In this document: in pieces, positions 17,876-27,507 of the stretch
How the letters are laid out: every line of letters starts with the position of its first letter
Numbering within the stretch: the stretch's first letter is position 1
Source of the DNA: Segatella hominis
GTDB lineage: Bacteria > Bacteroidota > Bacteroidia > Bacteroidales > Bacteroidaceae
DNA length: 64,000 nucleotides
Assembly: GCF_004535825.1 (NCBI RefSeq)
Contig: NZ_SGVY01000005.1
Location: forward strand, 62,001 to 126,000
Direction of reading: 5' to 3'
The notes under the pieces: generated by a model
What the model was told of the DNA's origin: nothing
Databases searched by the model: none
The model's input: only the letters and a program-made list of their open reading frames with translations
Made by a program: the position numbers and the translations under genes

Positions 17876-18376
17876 ATGGATTTATTGATTCCTGATAGCG
17901 GTTTGCTTTTCTGGATGACGTTGGTCTTTATCATCGTCTTCATTATCCTTTGGAAGGCTGGATTCCCAGCCATCATCAAGATGGTGAACGACCGAAAGGC
18001 CTACATCGACGAGAGTTTGCGTAAAGCTCACGAAGCCAATGAAAAGCTTGCCAATATCCAAAAAGAAGGTGAATCCATCTTGCAGGAAGCTCGCGAGAAG
18101 CAGGCTGCCATTCTGAAAGAGGCTGCTGAAACCCGTGATGCCATCGTAGAGAAAGCACAGGACAAGGCCCGCGAAGAGGGCGCTCGTCTTCTTTCTGATG
18201 CCAAGACTCAGATTGAGAACGAAAAGCAGAATGCTATTCGTGAAATCCGTGGACAGGTTGCAGAACTCTCTGTTCAAATAGCAGAGAAGGTGCTCAAAGC
18301 AAAACTCTCTGACGATAAAGCACAGATGGATTTGATAAATCGACTGCTGGACGAGGTTTCTTCTGATAACAAATAG
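17876..18376 (+). CDS. atpF: ATP synthase FO subunit b
   Basis: The 166 residues form the peripheral stalk. One N-terminal membrane helix (about 9-28, GLLFWMTLVFIIVFIILWKAG) is followed by a long charged, alanine/glutamate/lysine-rich coiled coil to the end (KLANIQKEGESILQEAREKQ). Length and layout are standard. It follows atpE after a 124-base gap containing a stem-loop, and ends 8 bases before atpH. Confidence 0.94.
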   Translation: MDLLIPDSGLLFWMTLVFIIVFIILWKAGFPAIIKMVNDRKAYIDESLRKAHEANEKLANIQKEGESILQEAREKQAAILKEAAETRDAIVEKAQDKAREEGARLLSDAKTQIENEKQNAIREIRGQVAELSVQIAEKVLKAKLSDDKAQMDLINRLLDEVSSDNK

Positions 18377-18384
18377 TAAAGCTT

Positions 18385-18921
18385 ATGGATATAGGTGTAA
18401 TATCGGTGCGTTATGCCCGTGCTCTTATCAAGGCAGCTACCGGCATGAAGCTCGAAGATCAGGTGTACCAGGAGATGCAGACGCTCTACAAGAGCTACAT
18501 CGACGTGCCTGAACTGAGATTTACGATAGACAACCCTATGCTTTCTAAGGATAAGAAACAGGCACTTCTCACGACTGCTTTAGGTGAAAAACCTTCAGAC
18601 CTCAGTAAGAAGTTCGTTGCTCTTGTACTGAAAGAGGATAGGGAGAGCACCCTGCAATTCATGGCTGCTTCGTATATCACTCTTTACAGGAAACAGAAGA
18701 ACATCATCCGTGGTAAGCTGATTACCGCCACAGCAGTAGCTCCTGAAACTGAGCAGAAAATGCGTCAGATGGTGGAGCAGCGAACGCAAGGTACTGTGGA
18801 GTTCAAAACAGAGGTGAACCCTGAAATCATCGGTGGCTTCATCCTTGAGTATGATACTTATAGAATGGATGCGAGCGTGAAAACAAAGCTCACAAACATT
18901 CTGACACAGCTTAAAAAGTAA
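18385..18921 (+). CDS. atpH: ATP synthase F1 subunit delta
   Basis: The 178 residues match the usual delta/OSCP length. The N-terminal domain carries the six-helix pattern (VRYARALIKAA near 8-18). The C-terminal part has the signature GGFILEYDTYRMDASVKTKLTNI (about 152-174), equivalent to the family's GG..I......DgSv...L motif. Delta links the b stalk to the top of the alpha/beta hexamer. It is followed by a 93-base gap holding the second purine-rich repeat, then atpA. Confidence 0.93.
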   Translation: MDIGVISVRYARALIKAATGMKLEDQVYQEMQTLYKSYIDVPELRFTIDNPMLSKDKKQALLTTALGEKPSDLSKKFVALVLKEDRESTLQFMAASYITLYRKQKNIIRGKLITATAVAPETEQKMRQMVEQRTQGTVEFKTEVNPEIIGGFILEYDTYRMDASVKTKLTNILTQLKK

Positions 18922-18928
18922 GAGATAA

Positions 18929-18955
18929 GTGAAGTGTGAAAAACGAAGAGTGAAC
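18929..18955 (+). repeat. Purine-rich repeat in the ATP synthase operon, copy 2
   Basis: Begins GTGAAGTGTGAAAAACGAAG. It matches copy 1 (15491-15517) at 23 of 27 positions and likewise lies just after a stop codon and before an AT-rich ribosome-entry region. Confidence 0.7.
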
Positions 18956-19014
18956 TACTCTGGTGCTTTTCCCTTCATATATTTCTAAATTCAAATTTTA
19001 AATTTTAAATAACA

Positions 19015-20601
19015 ATGTCAGATAAAATTAAACCAAGTGAGGTGTCTGAAGTTCTTCAGCAACAACTACAGGAGGTAAATGGCGCTCAGCAGTTTGACGA
19101 AGTTGGTACTGTGCTCACCGTCGGTGATGGTGTGGCTCGTATCTATGGTCTTCGTAATGCAGAGGCTAATGAGCTTCTTGAGTTCGAGAACGGCACGATG
19201 GCCATCGTCATGAACCTCGAGGAAGACAACGTGGGTTGTGTCCTCCTGGGTCCTACTGCTGGCATCAAGGAGGGACAGAGCGTGAAACGTACTCACCGTA
19301 TCGCTTCTATCCGCGTGAACGACAACTTCTTAGGTCGTGTCGTTAACCCTCTGGGTCAGGCTATCGATGGCCAGGGTGATATCGATCTCACCGGCGCTTT
19401 CGAGATGCCTCTGGATCGTAAGGCTCCTGGTGTGATTTATCGTCAGCCAGTAAAGGAACCACTTCAGACGGGTTTGAAGGCTGTCGATTCCATGATTCCT
19501 ATTGGTCGTGGACAGCGTGAGTTGATCATCGGCGACCGTCAGACCGGTAAGACTGCCATCGCAGTGGATACCATCATCAACCAGAAGAGTTTCTATGAGG
19601 CAGGCAAGCCTGTATATTGTATCTATGTAGCCATCGGCCAGAAAGCATCTACCGTTGCAGCATTGGTACAGAACCTCAAGGAGCACGGCGCCCTGCCATA
19701 TACCATCATCGTAAGTGCTACTGCTGCTGATCCTGCAGCCATGCAATACTACGCACCATTTGCTGGTGCTGCTATTGGTGAGTATTTCCGCGACCGCGGT
19801 TACTCAGCCCTCGTAGTATATGATGACTTGAGTAAGCAGGCTGTAGCTTATCGTGAGGTATCCTTGATTCTCCGCCGTCCATCAGGACGTGAGGCTTACC
19901 CTGGTGATGTCTTCTATCTCCACTCTCGTCTGTTGGAGCGTGCTGCTCGTATCAACGACCAGCAGGAGGTAGCTGAGCAGATGAACGACCTGCCAGAGTG
20001 CCTGAAGGGCAAGGTAAAGGGTGGTGGTTCTTTGACTGCCCTTCCTATCATTGAGACTCAGGCTGGTGACGTTTCAGCATACATCCCAACCAACGTAATT
20101 TCTATTACCGATGGTCAGATCTTCCTGGAGACCGACCTCTTCAATCAGGGCTTCCGCCCAGCTATCAACGTAGGTATCTCTGTATCCCGTGTAGGTGGTT
20201 CTGCTCAGATTAAGAGTATGAAGAAGGTGGCTGGTACCTTGAAGATTGATATGGCTCAGTATCGTGAGTTGGAGGCTTTCTCTAAGTTCTCCAGCGATAT
20301 GGATGCTGTGACAGCGATGACCTTGGATCGTGGTCGTAAGAACGACCAACTGTTGGTACAGCCTCAGTATCGCCCTATGCCAGTAGGCGAGCAGGTGGCT
20401 ATTCTCTATTGTGGTGTTCATGGTTTGATGCACGACGTGCCTATGGATAAGGTTCGTGAGTGTCAGGATCAGTTCCTCGACGCTATGCGCAGCCAGCACG
20501 CTGATGTCATAGAAACTTTGGCAGATGGTAAACTCACCGACGACTGCATCAAGGTTGTCGAGGAGACCATGGCAAATGTAGCTGGACAATATAAAGTGTA
20601 A
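19015..20601 (+). CDS. atpA: ATP synthase F1 subunit alpha
   Basis: This is the regulatory nucleotide-binding subunit of the F1 hexamer. The 528 residues contain the N-terminal barrel ([11 protein letters not shown], 37-45), the P-loop GDRQTGKT (173-180), and the alpha signature region [30 protein letters not shown]. Length is close to standard (513 in E. coli). atpG follows after 6 bases, so the two are tightly coupled. Confidence 0.96.
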   Translation: MSDKIKPSEVSEVLQQQLQEVNGAQQFDEVGTVLTVGDGVARIYGLRNAEANELLEFENGTMAIVMNLEEDNVGCVLLGPTAGIKEGQSVKRTHRIASIRVNDNFLGRVVNPLGQAIDGQGDIDLTGAFEMPLDRKAPGVIYRQPVKEPLQTGLKAVDSMIPIGRGQRELIIGDRQTGKTAIAVDTIINQKSFYEAGKPVYCIYVAIGQKASTVAALVQNLKEHGALPYTIIVSATAADPAAMQYYAPFAGAAIGEYFRDRGYSALVVYDDLSKQAVAYREVSLILRRPSGREAYPGDVFYLHSRLLERAARINDQQEVAEQMNDLPECLKGKVKGGGSLTALPIIETQAGDVSAYIPTNVISITDGQIFLETDLFNQGFRPAINVGISVSRVGGSAQIKSMKKVAGTLKIDMAQYRELEAFSKFSSDMDAVTAMTLDRGRKNDQLLVQPQYRPMPVGEQVAILYCGVHGLMHDVPMDKVRECQDQFLDAMRSQHADVIETLADGKLTDDCIKVVEETMANVAGQYKV

Positions 20602-20607
20602 TAGCCT

Positions 20608-21579
20608 ATGCCGTCATTAAAAGAGATAAAAACTCGTATTGCCAGCGTCAATAGCACCCGTAAAATTACGAGTGCTATGAAGATGGTGGCATCCAGTAAG
20701 TTGCATCATGCTCAGGTTGCTATACAGAACATGTTACCTTATGAGGATATGCTAGAACATATTCTCAAGAGTTTCTTAGTCAGTACTCCTTCTGTTCAAT
20801 GTGAATTGGAAGTAGAGCATAAGTTGGTTAAGCGCATTGCTCTTGTGGTTTACAGTTCGAATAGTTCGCTTTGCGGTGGATTCAATTCCAATATCATTAA
20901 GATGATGATGCATGCTGTGGATGAGTATAAAGCTCAAGGCATTGACGACATTACGGTTTATCCTATCGGTAGAAAGGTTGCTGAGAAGGCGCAGAAATTG
21001 GGACTTCATATTGCAGGTGATTTTACAGAGCTTGCTGAAAAGCCAAATTCCAGTGAATGCGCTGCTATTGCAAAGGAACTGGCCAAAAAATATGTGGCAG
21101 GTGAACTGGACCGAGTAGAAATGATTTATCATCATTTCAAAAGTGCTGGTTCTCAGATTCTTACCCGCAAGACATTTTTGCCAATCGACCTCTCTACGGA
21201 GGCTATTGGTGAAGATAACGACCGTGATCTGACTTCCAATATTGCTACAGCCAAAGCTCAAGAATATCTCCGCAAGAAACAGGAAGATCAAGAGCGCCAG
21301 ACTACAGAAGCAAAACCGCTGAATGATGATTTCATCGTAGAGCCGGATTTGAATACTGTACTGAGCGTGCTGATTCCTAAGCATTTGCATCTGATGATAT
21401 TCACTGCTTTGCTGGATAGCTTAGCCAGCGAACATGCTGCTCGAATGGTGGCTATGCAAACTGCTACGGATAATGCCGATGAACTCTTGCGCGAACTCAA
21501 CTTGCAGTACAACAAGAGTCGTCAACAGGCCATTACAAATGAATTGCTTGATATTGTTGGCGGTAGTGTCAACAATTAA
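20608..21579 (+). CDS. atpG: ATP synthase F1 subunit gamma, with internal insertion
   Basis: This is the rotor shaft of F1. The 323 residues exceed the typical ~287. The N-terminal coiled-coil helix (SLKEIKTRIASVNSTRKITSAMKMVASSKL, 3-32) and the C-terminal helix (EHAARMVAMQTATDNADELLRELNLQYNKSRQQAITNELLDIV) are canonical. The extra residues are a charged stretch around 215-245 (QEYLRKKQEDQERQTTEAKP) in the Rossmann part, predicted to be an exposed helix or loop. Such insertions are seen in other Bacteroidota gamma subunits. It is last in the operon and is followed by a strong hairpin terminator at 21650-21686. Confidence 0.94.
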   Translation: MPSLKEIKTRIASVNSTRKITSAMKMVASSKLHHAQVAIQNMLPYEDMLEHILKSFLVSTPSVQCELEVEHKLVKRIALVVYSSNSSLCGGFNSNIIKMMMHAVDEYKAQGIDDITVYPIGRKVAEKAQKLGLHIAGDFTELAEKPNSSECAAIAKELAKKYVAGELDRVEMIYHHFKSAGSQILTRKTFLPIDLSTEAIGEDNDRDLTSNIATAKAQEYLRKKQEDQERQTTEAKPLNDDFIVEPDLNTVLSVLIPKHLHLMIFTALLDSLASEHAARMVAMQTATDNADELLRELNLQYNKSRQQAITNELLDIVGGSVNN

Positions 21580-21649
21580 ATGTTTGTCTTGAGTATTTAA
21601 GAAAATAAGTAGTAATCTTGATGATTTCAAGGAAACATTCATTCTAAAT

Positions 21650-21686
21650 AAAAAAGGAGACAAGCGGTGAGCTTATCTCCTTTTTT
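21650..21686. terminator. Bidirectional terminator, ATP synthase operon / DUF3943 gene
   Basis: AAAAAAGGAGA pairs with TCTCCTTTTTT. It has A/T tracts on both sides, so it works in both directions between these convergent units. Confidence 0.85.
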
Positions 21687-21802
21687 CATGTTTCATTTTA
21701 AAGCACCTTTTTGTTTCTTGTTATAGTGCCATCCTTATATCTTCTTTATTTTTAGTGCCATCCTTTTTTATACTTTATACCCTTTAAGGTCTTAACTGTT
21801 TT

Positions 21803-24247
21803 TTATATCTTGTATCGTAGCCCGATATTGAGATCAAAAGTTCGGGATTTTACATTTTCATGATACGAATAATATGTATATCTCAGATAATAAGATGCCC
21901 CCATTTCAAAACTCAGATGTCTCGAGAGATTGAAGAACATCTTAGCGTTTGTAACAAGCAGTGATGCATTTCCCTTATCGCCCTGAGCGTTCAGGTAGAG
22001 TGGGTTGGTATTTTCCCAGTCTTTCTGCTCATACCCTTTCCAGGTGAAGATGCGGTAGTAATCTGCACCGAGTCTGATACTTCCCACTTTTCCAAATTCC
22101 ATGAAACTATTCATCTTCACGCTGTATCCGCTACCCATATTGTAGTCTCTGTCTATGATGTTATAGTAGTCGGTCAGGCTTCCACCGAGAATGATGCCGT
22201 CTATGAAGATGCTCTGTTCCAGTTTGGTCAAATTTCCGATGGTAGGATAACTGCATAAGATTCCTGGTCCTACTGAAGCGGCTTCTGATATGCGGTATGG
22301 AACCTCACTGGTTCCGTCCTTTACAGGCTGGGAGTCATAATAGTTGAAGTGCTGGAAGATACCGAACAGCACCTTCAAATCATCTTTCTCGATGACATGT
22401 GCTCCCCACAGTCTTCCTAACAAGTGTACTGACGTAATGAGCGGTTGGTTGTTGCTCAATCCGAAAGTCAGATCCGTGGTGAAATAATCGAACGGTTTGT
22501 TCGTTTCTTCCTTGAAAGCATCACCATATACTAAGTTCAGATTGATATATGGATTTCCCTCACCCCTGAAAAGAGAATTGTTATCTGCCAGATAGCGGTA
22601 ACCTGCAGAAATGGAAAAGTCAACGGGTAATTTCTCGTAGTCATGGTATTTATAGTATTTGCCCCTTACTCTCCAGGCATCACCGCTGATGATACGGTTC
22701 AACTCTTTGATAGGACAGACTATGGCTCCAAGAAATTCTCTCAGAAATCGACTGAATCCTCTCTGGCGGTCATCATATACCAGATTGCTGATGCGGTGTG
22801 TGACCTCACCGATGCACACTCCTCCAATGGTTGTTGCCATCAGGTCATTGATAGCAGGCGGTTCTATCTCGCAGGTCGTCTCCCACATCAGACTTCCACA
22901 GAAAGAATAGGGGATGGATTGCCAGAAATTCATGCCGTTGCTTCTTGCAGCATTAAAGTACAGACCTCCATGATAGGGGTGAGCAAACAGGTTGGTAGAG
23001 AATTGGTCATTATCCCATACAAATCCGTTCTGGATGTTGTGCTTGATACTGTGGAGAGAGATTTTTGCAAAATCTTCATTCATCACAAATTGGTCAAAGC
23101 ATTGTACGCCCACATTGATGGCAAAAGCTTCCAGCGCAGCTTTCCATGGATGTTTCTTCTGGCGGGATGGGTCATTGGCTGCATAAACCTGCATCAGACT
23201 ATCGGTTGCTGGGAGATATTGGTCTGCTTGTTTATTGCCTAAGGTCAGCGATTCTATGATGTTGGCTTTTTCTTCTTTTTTTTGATTTTCCAAAGCCCCA
23301 TTTCTGACAAGTCTGAATGCAATACCGCCTTCCAGCAGCAAACGGTTGCGATAGTGCTGGGCATGGTGGTAATATCGGGTGTCTCCATAACCTACCGATG
23401 CAAAAAGCGAACTGTAGTGGCCTAATTGATAGTCTGCGTTCAGGCGTGCTTGGAGGGAGAAGAGTCTTTTTGGCTTTTCTGATGAATGTTCTTCAAAAGT
23501 CTCCACATGATAATATCCCAAATCGCCGCTCAGAGAGAATTTTGGATTCAGTTGAAAATACTGTCCGATGCGATAGAAAAGTGCTCCAGAGAACTTGCTG
23601 TCGAGTCCCATGTAATGAGTTCCGATACCTATTATATTATAGGTACTGCGATTTCTGAATCTGAGAGCCATGTTCAGTTTTGTTGAGGTTCCGATATAGC
23701 TCAGCAAGTCAATGCGGGTCTTGGGATTAACATTGACCAGACCAATTTTGTGAGCCACCGTGTCTCTGCTATAGTTGATGATGCCAATCTGGACACCTCG
23801 TGGATGGCTGATGCAAGCATTGAACAATCCTATTTGAGAACCATTGAGGGTATCAGCATAGTTATAAACTGCTGTTTGAATTCCCCTCATGGACGAGGAA
23901 CAGATATTGGCTGCTCCAGCCAATTGGATGCCGCGCTTCATTCCCATGGAAACGTTAGAAATTCCAGCCAACTGGATCCCCTTGAACGTAGAAGTGGATG
24001 CATTGCTGAGCATACCTATCTGGATACCATTTCCTTTGGTAGCAAAGTTGTTTAATGCAGAAATCTGAACTCCCTGCATATCTTTTTTGATGGCATTTGT
24101 AAGGATGCTCAGATTGGCCCCTTTTAAGGAGTCGGTATTACAGAATAAAGAGATGTTGAAATGCTCAACGCCTTTCTGCGCCTGAACTCCTGCGGAATTC
24201 AGACTCAATGTCATGCATATCAGCATTCCTATCTTCGTTTTTGTCAT
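21803..24247 (-). CDS. Large outer-membrane protein: surface repeats plus DUF3943
   Basis: The protein has 814 residues with a signal peptide (about 1-23, ending VQAQ). Residues about 40-165 hold repeats of the GIQIGxxN type (GVQISALNNF, GIQIGMLSNA, GIQLAGISNV, GIQLAGAANI, GSQIGLFNAC, GVQIGIINYS), like LA_2272-type surface repeats. Residues about 185-320 are strands of a barrel-like region. From about 365 comes a segment matching DUF3943 (HPWKAALEAFAINVGVQCFDQF, NLFAHPYHGGLYFNAARSNG, PYSFCGSLMWE). The C-terminal ~300 residues are alternating strands ending FDLNIGLRYKI, an outer-membrane barrel end. Function unknown. It is a single gene with its own promoter at 24363-24370. Confidence 0.75.
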   Translation of the reverse strand: MTKTKIGMLICMTLSLNSAGVQAQKGVEHFNISLFCNTDSLKGANLSILTNAIKKDMQGVQISALNNFATKGNGIQIGMLSNASTSTFKGIQLAGISNVSMGMKRGIQLAGAANICSSSMRGIQTAVYNYADTLNGSQIGLFNACISHPRGVQIGIINYSRDTVAHKIGLVNVNPKTRIDLLSYIGTSTKLNMALRFRNRSTYNIIGIGTHYMGLDSKFSGALFYRIGQYFQLNPKFSLSGDLGYYHVETFEEHSSEKPKRLFSLQARLNADYQLGHYSSLFASVGYGDTRYYHHAQHYRNRLLLEGGIAFRLVRNGALENQKKEEKANIIESLTLGNKQADQYLPATDSLMQVYAANDPSRQKKHPWKAALEAFAINVGVQCFDQFVMNEDFAKISLHSIKHNIQNGFVWDNDQFSTNLFAHPYHGGLYFNAARSNGMNFWQSIPYSFCGSLMWETTCEIEPPAINDLMATTIGGVCIGEVTHRISNLVYDDRQRGFSRFLREFLGAIVCPIKELNRIISGDAWRVRGKYYKYHDYEKLPVDFSISAGYRYLADNNSLFRGEGNPYINLNLVYGDAFKEETNKPFDYFTTDLTFGLSNNQPLITSVHLLGRLWGAHVIEKDDLKVLFGIFQHFNYYDSQPVKDGTSEVPYRISEAASVGPGILCSYPTIGNLTKLEQSIFIDGIILGGSLTDYYNIIDRDYNMGSGYSVKMNSFMEFGKVGSIRLGADYYRIFTWKGYEQKDWENTNPLYLNAQGDKGNASLLVTNAKMFFNLSRHLSFEMGASYYLRYTYYSYHENVKSRTFDLNIGLRYKI

Positions 24248-24362
24248 ATTGCATAGTTTATTTTAACAGCGCTTTCTCATCATACTTACCATTCTGCAGT
24301 GCTGTTTGTTAATTCTTCAATTAATTATTATATGGATAGTGTATGACTTTTCCTATCCGTTG

Positions 24363-24370
24363 CAAAAGTA
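24363..24370 (-). promoter_or_regulatory. -7 promoter element for the DUF3943 gene
   Basis: The reverse strand reads TACTTTTG, then CAACGGATA, about 115 bases upstream of the ATG. Confidence 0.55.
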
Positions 24371-24505
24371 CATATAATTAGCGTAATAAACCATAAAATG
24401 AGCAAAAGTTTTCGTTTTTGCTATAAAAAATATAAACAGAAAACGTTTACGCTTCTTTTTCGTATAAAAACTTTACTAATATTTTGCAGTTTCCGAATAA
24501 AGTAT

Positions 24506-24513
24506 TATCTTTG
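24506..24513 (+). promoter_or_regulatory. -7 promoter element of the rseC-rnf operon
   Basis: TATCTTTG followed by CATTC, about 95 bases upstream of the rseC ATG. Confidence 0.6.
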
Positions 24514-24607
24514 CATTCAAATACAGTTTGCTATCTCGACTTTGCAATGTGTAGGTATTAAAGACTGACTTGCAAGTTATGGCATACATTATGAATTAAG
24601 TAAAGAA

Positions 24608-25021
24608 ATGAGCGATAAGATAAAACATTCTGGTATAATCAATGCTATCAGGGGAGAATGTATATCAGTACGTATTCTACAATCCTCCGCCTGTAGTGGC
24701 TGCAAGGTTGCTTCTCACTGTAATTCTTCTGAGACAAAAGAGAAGATTATTGAGGTAAACCAACCTGGCGTTCAATCGAAATACAAAATCGGTGATCATG
24801 TAGTAGTGGTGGCTGATATGTCAGTTGGCTTTCGGGCAAGTATCTATGGTTATATATTACCATTGGTCCTGATGGTTGTAACTTTGGTTCTTGTCATAGC
24901 CTGTGGGGCAGGTGAGGGCATTGCTGCACTTTCTTCTTTGGGAATCCTCTTTCCTTATTATATGGCTCTGTTTCTGTTGAAGGATAAGCTGAAGGAAAAG
25001 TTGTCGTTCACCTTGGAATAG
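24608..25021 (+). CDS. rseC: RseC/MucC-family membrane protein
   Basis: The 137 residues match the RseC family. A soluble N-terminal part carries a cysteine cluster (SACSGCKVASHC, about 27-38), and two membrane helices lie at about 78-98 and 102-122. RseC-type proteins are linked to SoxR reduction together with Rnf/Rsx complexes in Proteobacteria. Here, as in other Bacteroidota, the gene leads the rnf operon, with 83 bases to rnfB. A role in supplying or guiding electrons or assembly of Rnf is inferred from this pairing. Confidence 0.8.
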   Translation: MSDKIKHSGIINAIRGECISVRILQSSACSGCKVASHCNSSETKEKIIEVNQPGVQSKYKIGDHVVVVADMSVGFRASIYGYILPLVLMVVTLVLVIACGAGEGIAALSSLGILFPYYMALFLLKDKLKEKLSFTLE

Positions 25022-25104
25022 TAAGTAAAGAGCAAGAGAATAATCATATAGTAATGAACCTGAAATAAGAAATTTCGGATAAATAACTAAAACAAATTAT
25101 AATT

Positions 25105-26052
25105 ATGAATTTTATCGTGATTGCAATCTTGGTCCTTGGTTCCATTGCGCTTGTTGCTGCATTGGTTCTTTTTGGAGTATCCAAGAAATTTGCCGTCGAA
25201 GAAGACCCGAGACTTGGACAGGTGGGAGAAATCCTGCCAGGTGCTAATTGTGGTGGTTGTGGTTTTGCCGGTTGTTCTGGCATGGCTGCTGCCCTTGTCA
25301 AGGGTGCTGATGCCGGTTCTATCGAAGGATTGATGTGTCCTGTAGGTGGAGCTGACGTGATGGGCAAAGTGGCTGACCTTTTGGGTATCGCAGTGGCTAA
25401 CACTGAGGCGAAGGTGGCTGTAGTGCGTTGTAATGGCTCTTGCGAGAATCGTCCTCGCATCGCCGAGTATGATGGTTTGCACACTTGTGCAGCTATGAAT
25501 TCCTGTGGTGCTGGTGAGACTGGCTGCGGATTCGGTTGTCTGGGTTGTGGTGATTGTGTTGCTGCTTGCCAGTTTGGTGCGATTGCTATCAATCCAAAAA
25601 CAGGCCTTCCTGAGGTTGATGAAGAAAAATGTACGGGTTGCGGCGCTTGTGCTAAGGCTTGTCCACGTCACATCATCGAACTCCGCAAGAAGGGTCCTAA
25701 GGGACGCCGTGTTTACGTTCAGTGCGTAAATCACGACAAGGGTGCTGTAGCAAAGAAAGCTTGTAGTGTTGCTTGTATCGGATGCGGTAAGTGTCAGAAA
25801 GTCTGCAAGTTCGATGCTATCACAATCGAAAACAACGTGGCTTATGTTGACTTCAACAAGTGCCGCATGTGTACAAAGTGTGTTGACGAATGCCCTACAG
25901 GTGCACTCGTGAAAGTAAATTTCCCAATTAAGAAGGCAAAGCCAGCTGCTGATGTTACTCCTCAGGCAGATGCTCCAGTTGCAGCTCCTAAAGCAGATGC
26001 TCCAGTTGCAGCTCCTCAGGCAGAGACTTCAGAAGTAAAGAAGGAGGACTAA
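25105..26052 (+). CDS. rnfB: Rnf complex subunit B (multi-cluster ferredoxin)
   Basis: Electron-entry subunit of the ion-translocating ferredoxin:NAD+ oxidoreductase. Of 315 residues, one N-terminal membrane helix (about 4-24) is followed by the Fe-S domain GANCGGCGFAGC...C (C49, C52, C57, C78). Ferredoxin-type clusters follow: CLGCGDCVAAC, CTGCGACAKACP, CIGCGKCQKVC and CRMCTKCVDECP. The final ~35 residues are a repeat-rich alanine/proline tail (DAPVAAPKADAPVAAPQA) of no known role, absent from short RnfB proteins. rnfC starts 3 bases after the stop, with a clear AAGGAGG ribosome site inside the rnfB end. Confidence 0.94.
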   Translation: MNFIVIAILVLGSIALVAALVLFGVSKKFAVEEDPRLGQVGEILPGANCGGCGFAGCSGMAAALVKGADAGSIEGLMCPVGGADVMGKVADLLGIAVANTEAKVAVVRCNGSCENRPRIAEYDGLHTCAAMNSCGAGETGCGFGCLGCGDCVAACQFGAIAINPKTGLPEVDEEKCTGCGACAKACPRHIIELRKKGPKGRRVYVQCVNHDKGAVAKKACSVACIGCGKCQKVCKFDAITIENNVAYVDFNKCRMCTKCVDECPTGALVKVNFPIKKAKPAADVTPQADAPVAAPKADAPVAAPQAETSEVKKED

Positions 26053-26055
26053 ATC

Positions 26056-27408
26056 ATGAATTTGAGAACATTTAGAATTGGTGGAGTTCACCCAGAAGAG
26101 AATAAAATTACTGCCGAGATGGCTACTCAGGTAGCTCCTCTCCCTAAGCAGGCTATTTTCCCACTTGGACAGCACATTGGTGCTCCTGCTAAACCAGTTG
26201 TTGCTAAGGGTGACAAGGTGAAAGTAGGTACTCTCATCGCAGAGGCTGGTGGTTTCGTGAGTGCTCCTATTTACAGCTCTGTATCAGGAACTGTATTCAA
26301 GGTTGATACGTCTATTGATGCTACAGGTTATCGTAAGCCTTGTATTATTATTAATGTAGAAGGTGATGAATGGGAGGAGAGTATTGACCGCTCAGACAAA
26401 CTTGAGACTTTGGAAGCTCACGCAGAATTGACTTCAGAGGAGATTGTCAATCGCATCAAGGTGGCTGGTGTTACTGGTATGGGTGGTGCTGGTTTCCCTA
26501 CTTTCATCAAACTTTGTCCGCCTCCAGGAGCTAAGGCTGAATGTGTGATTATCAATGGCGTTGAGTGTGAGCCTTATATTACAGCCGACTATCGTCTGAT
26601 GATGGAGCATGCTGATGAGATTCTCGTAGGTCTTAATCTCCTGATGAAGGCTGCTAAAGTGGAGAAGGGTTACATTGGTATCGAAGATAACAAGCCTGCT
26701 GCTATCAAACTCTTTGAAGAGAAGACTGCTGGCGATTCTCGTATCGAGATAGTACCACTCGCAAAGAAGTATCCTCAAGGTGGTGAGAAACAGTTGGTGG
26801 ATGCAGTTATCCGTCGTCAGGTTCCTGCTCCTCCTGCAATCCCTGTCAATGTTGGAGCAATAGTTCAGAATGTAGGTACTGCCTTTGCTGTTTATCAGGC
26901 AGTTATGAAGAATAAACCTCTCTTCGAACGCTATACCACCGTTACTGGTAAGCAGGTGAAGAATCCAGGAAATTTCCTCGTACGTATGGGAACTCCATTC
27001 TCTCAGATGATTGAAAACTGTGGCGGTTTGCCAGAGGGTGATAATAAGGTGTTGGCTGGTGGTCCGATGATGGGTAAGGCCGTGATTAGCCTCGATGTAC
27101 CTGTAACCAAGGGTACTAACTCAATCACCGTATTGAGTGATGCTGATGCTCATCGCAAGAAAGCTCAGCCATGTATCCGTTGTGCCAAGTGTGTGGATGC
27201 TTGTCCTATGGGATTGGAGCCATACTTACTTGCTACATTGAGCGTAGTGAAGGATTATGAGCGCCTGGAGGCAGAGGAGGTAACTTCTTGTATCGCTTGC
27301 GGTTCTTGCCAGTTTACTTGTCCTTCTCATCGTCCTATCCTTGATAATATCATCAATGGTAAGGCTGCTGTGATGGGTATCATCAGAGCTCGTAGCGCTA
27401 AGAAGTAA
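26056..27408 (+). CDS. rnfC: Rnf complex subunit C
   Basis: Peripheral subunit that binds NADH/FMN and carries two [4Fe-4S] clusters. The 450 residues show the glycine-rich flavin/NAD region GVTGMGGAGFPTF (about 138-150), GVECEPYITADYRLM, and the cluster motifs CIRCAKCVDACP and CIACGSCQFTCP near the C-terminus (about 374-420). Length is standard for the short form without the long C-terminal repeat region of enterobacterial RnfC/RsxC. A strong AAGGAGG site at 26041-26047 supports the start. Confidence 0.94.
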   Translation: MNLRTFRIGGVHPEENKITAEMATQVAPLPKQAIFPLGQHIGAPAKPVVAKGDKVKVGTLIAEAGGFVSAPIYSSVSGTVFKVDTSIDATGYRKPCIIINVEGDEWEESIDRSDKLETLEAHAELTSEEIVNRIKVAGVTGMGGAGFPTFIKLCPPPGAKAECVIINGVECEPYITADYRLMMEHADEILVGLNLLMKAAKVEKGYIGIEDNKPAAIKLFEEKTAGDSRIEIVPLAKKYPQGGEKQLVDAVIRRQVPAPPAIPVNVGAIVQNVGTAFAVYQAVMKNKPLFERYTTVTGKQVKNPGNFLVRMGTPFSQMIENCGGLPEGDNKVLAGGPMMGKAVISLDVPVTKGTNSITVLSDADAHRKKAQPCIRCAKCVDACPMGLEPYLLATLSVVKDYERLEAEEVTSCIACGSCQFTCPSHRPILDNIINGKAAVMGIIRARSAKK

Positions 27409-27507
27409 TCATTCACGTCAAGAAGAAATTTCATTTGCATCAAGAAGGAATTTCCTTGAGAAAAGAATCTAAAGAAAATTCATTAACGAAAGAATTTAAA
27501 AGATAAA

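Larger units (their letters stand above)
24248..24607. other. Divergent promoter region, DUF3943 gene / rseC-rnf operon
   Basis: AT-rich region with two oppositely directed -7 boxes (24363-24370 reverse, 24506-24513 forward). I see no coding frame or clear RNA element. Confidence 0.65.
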
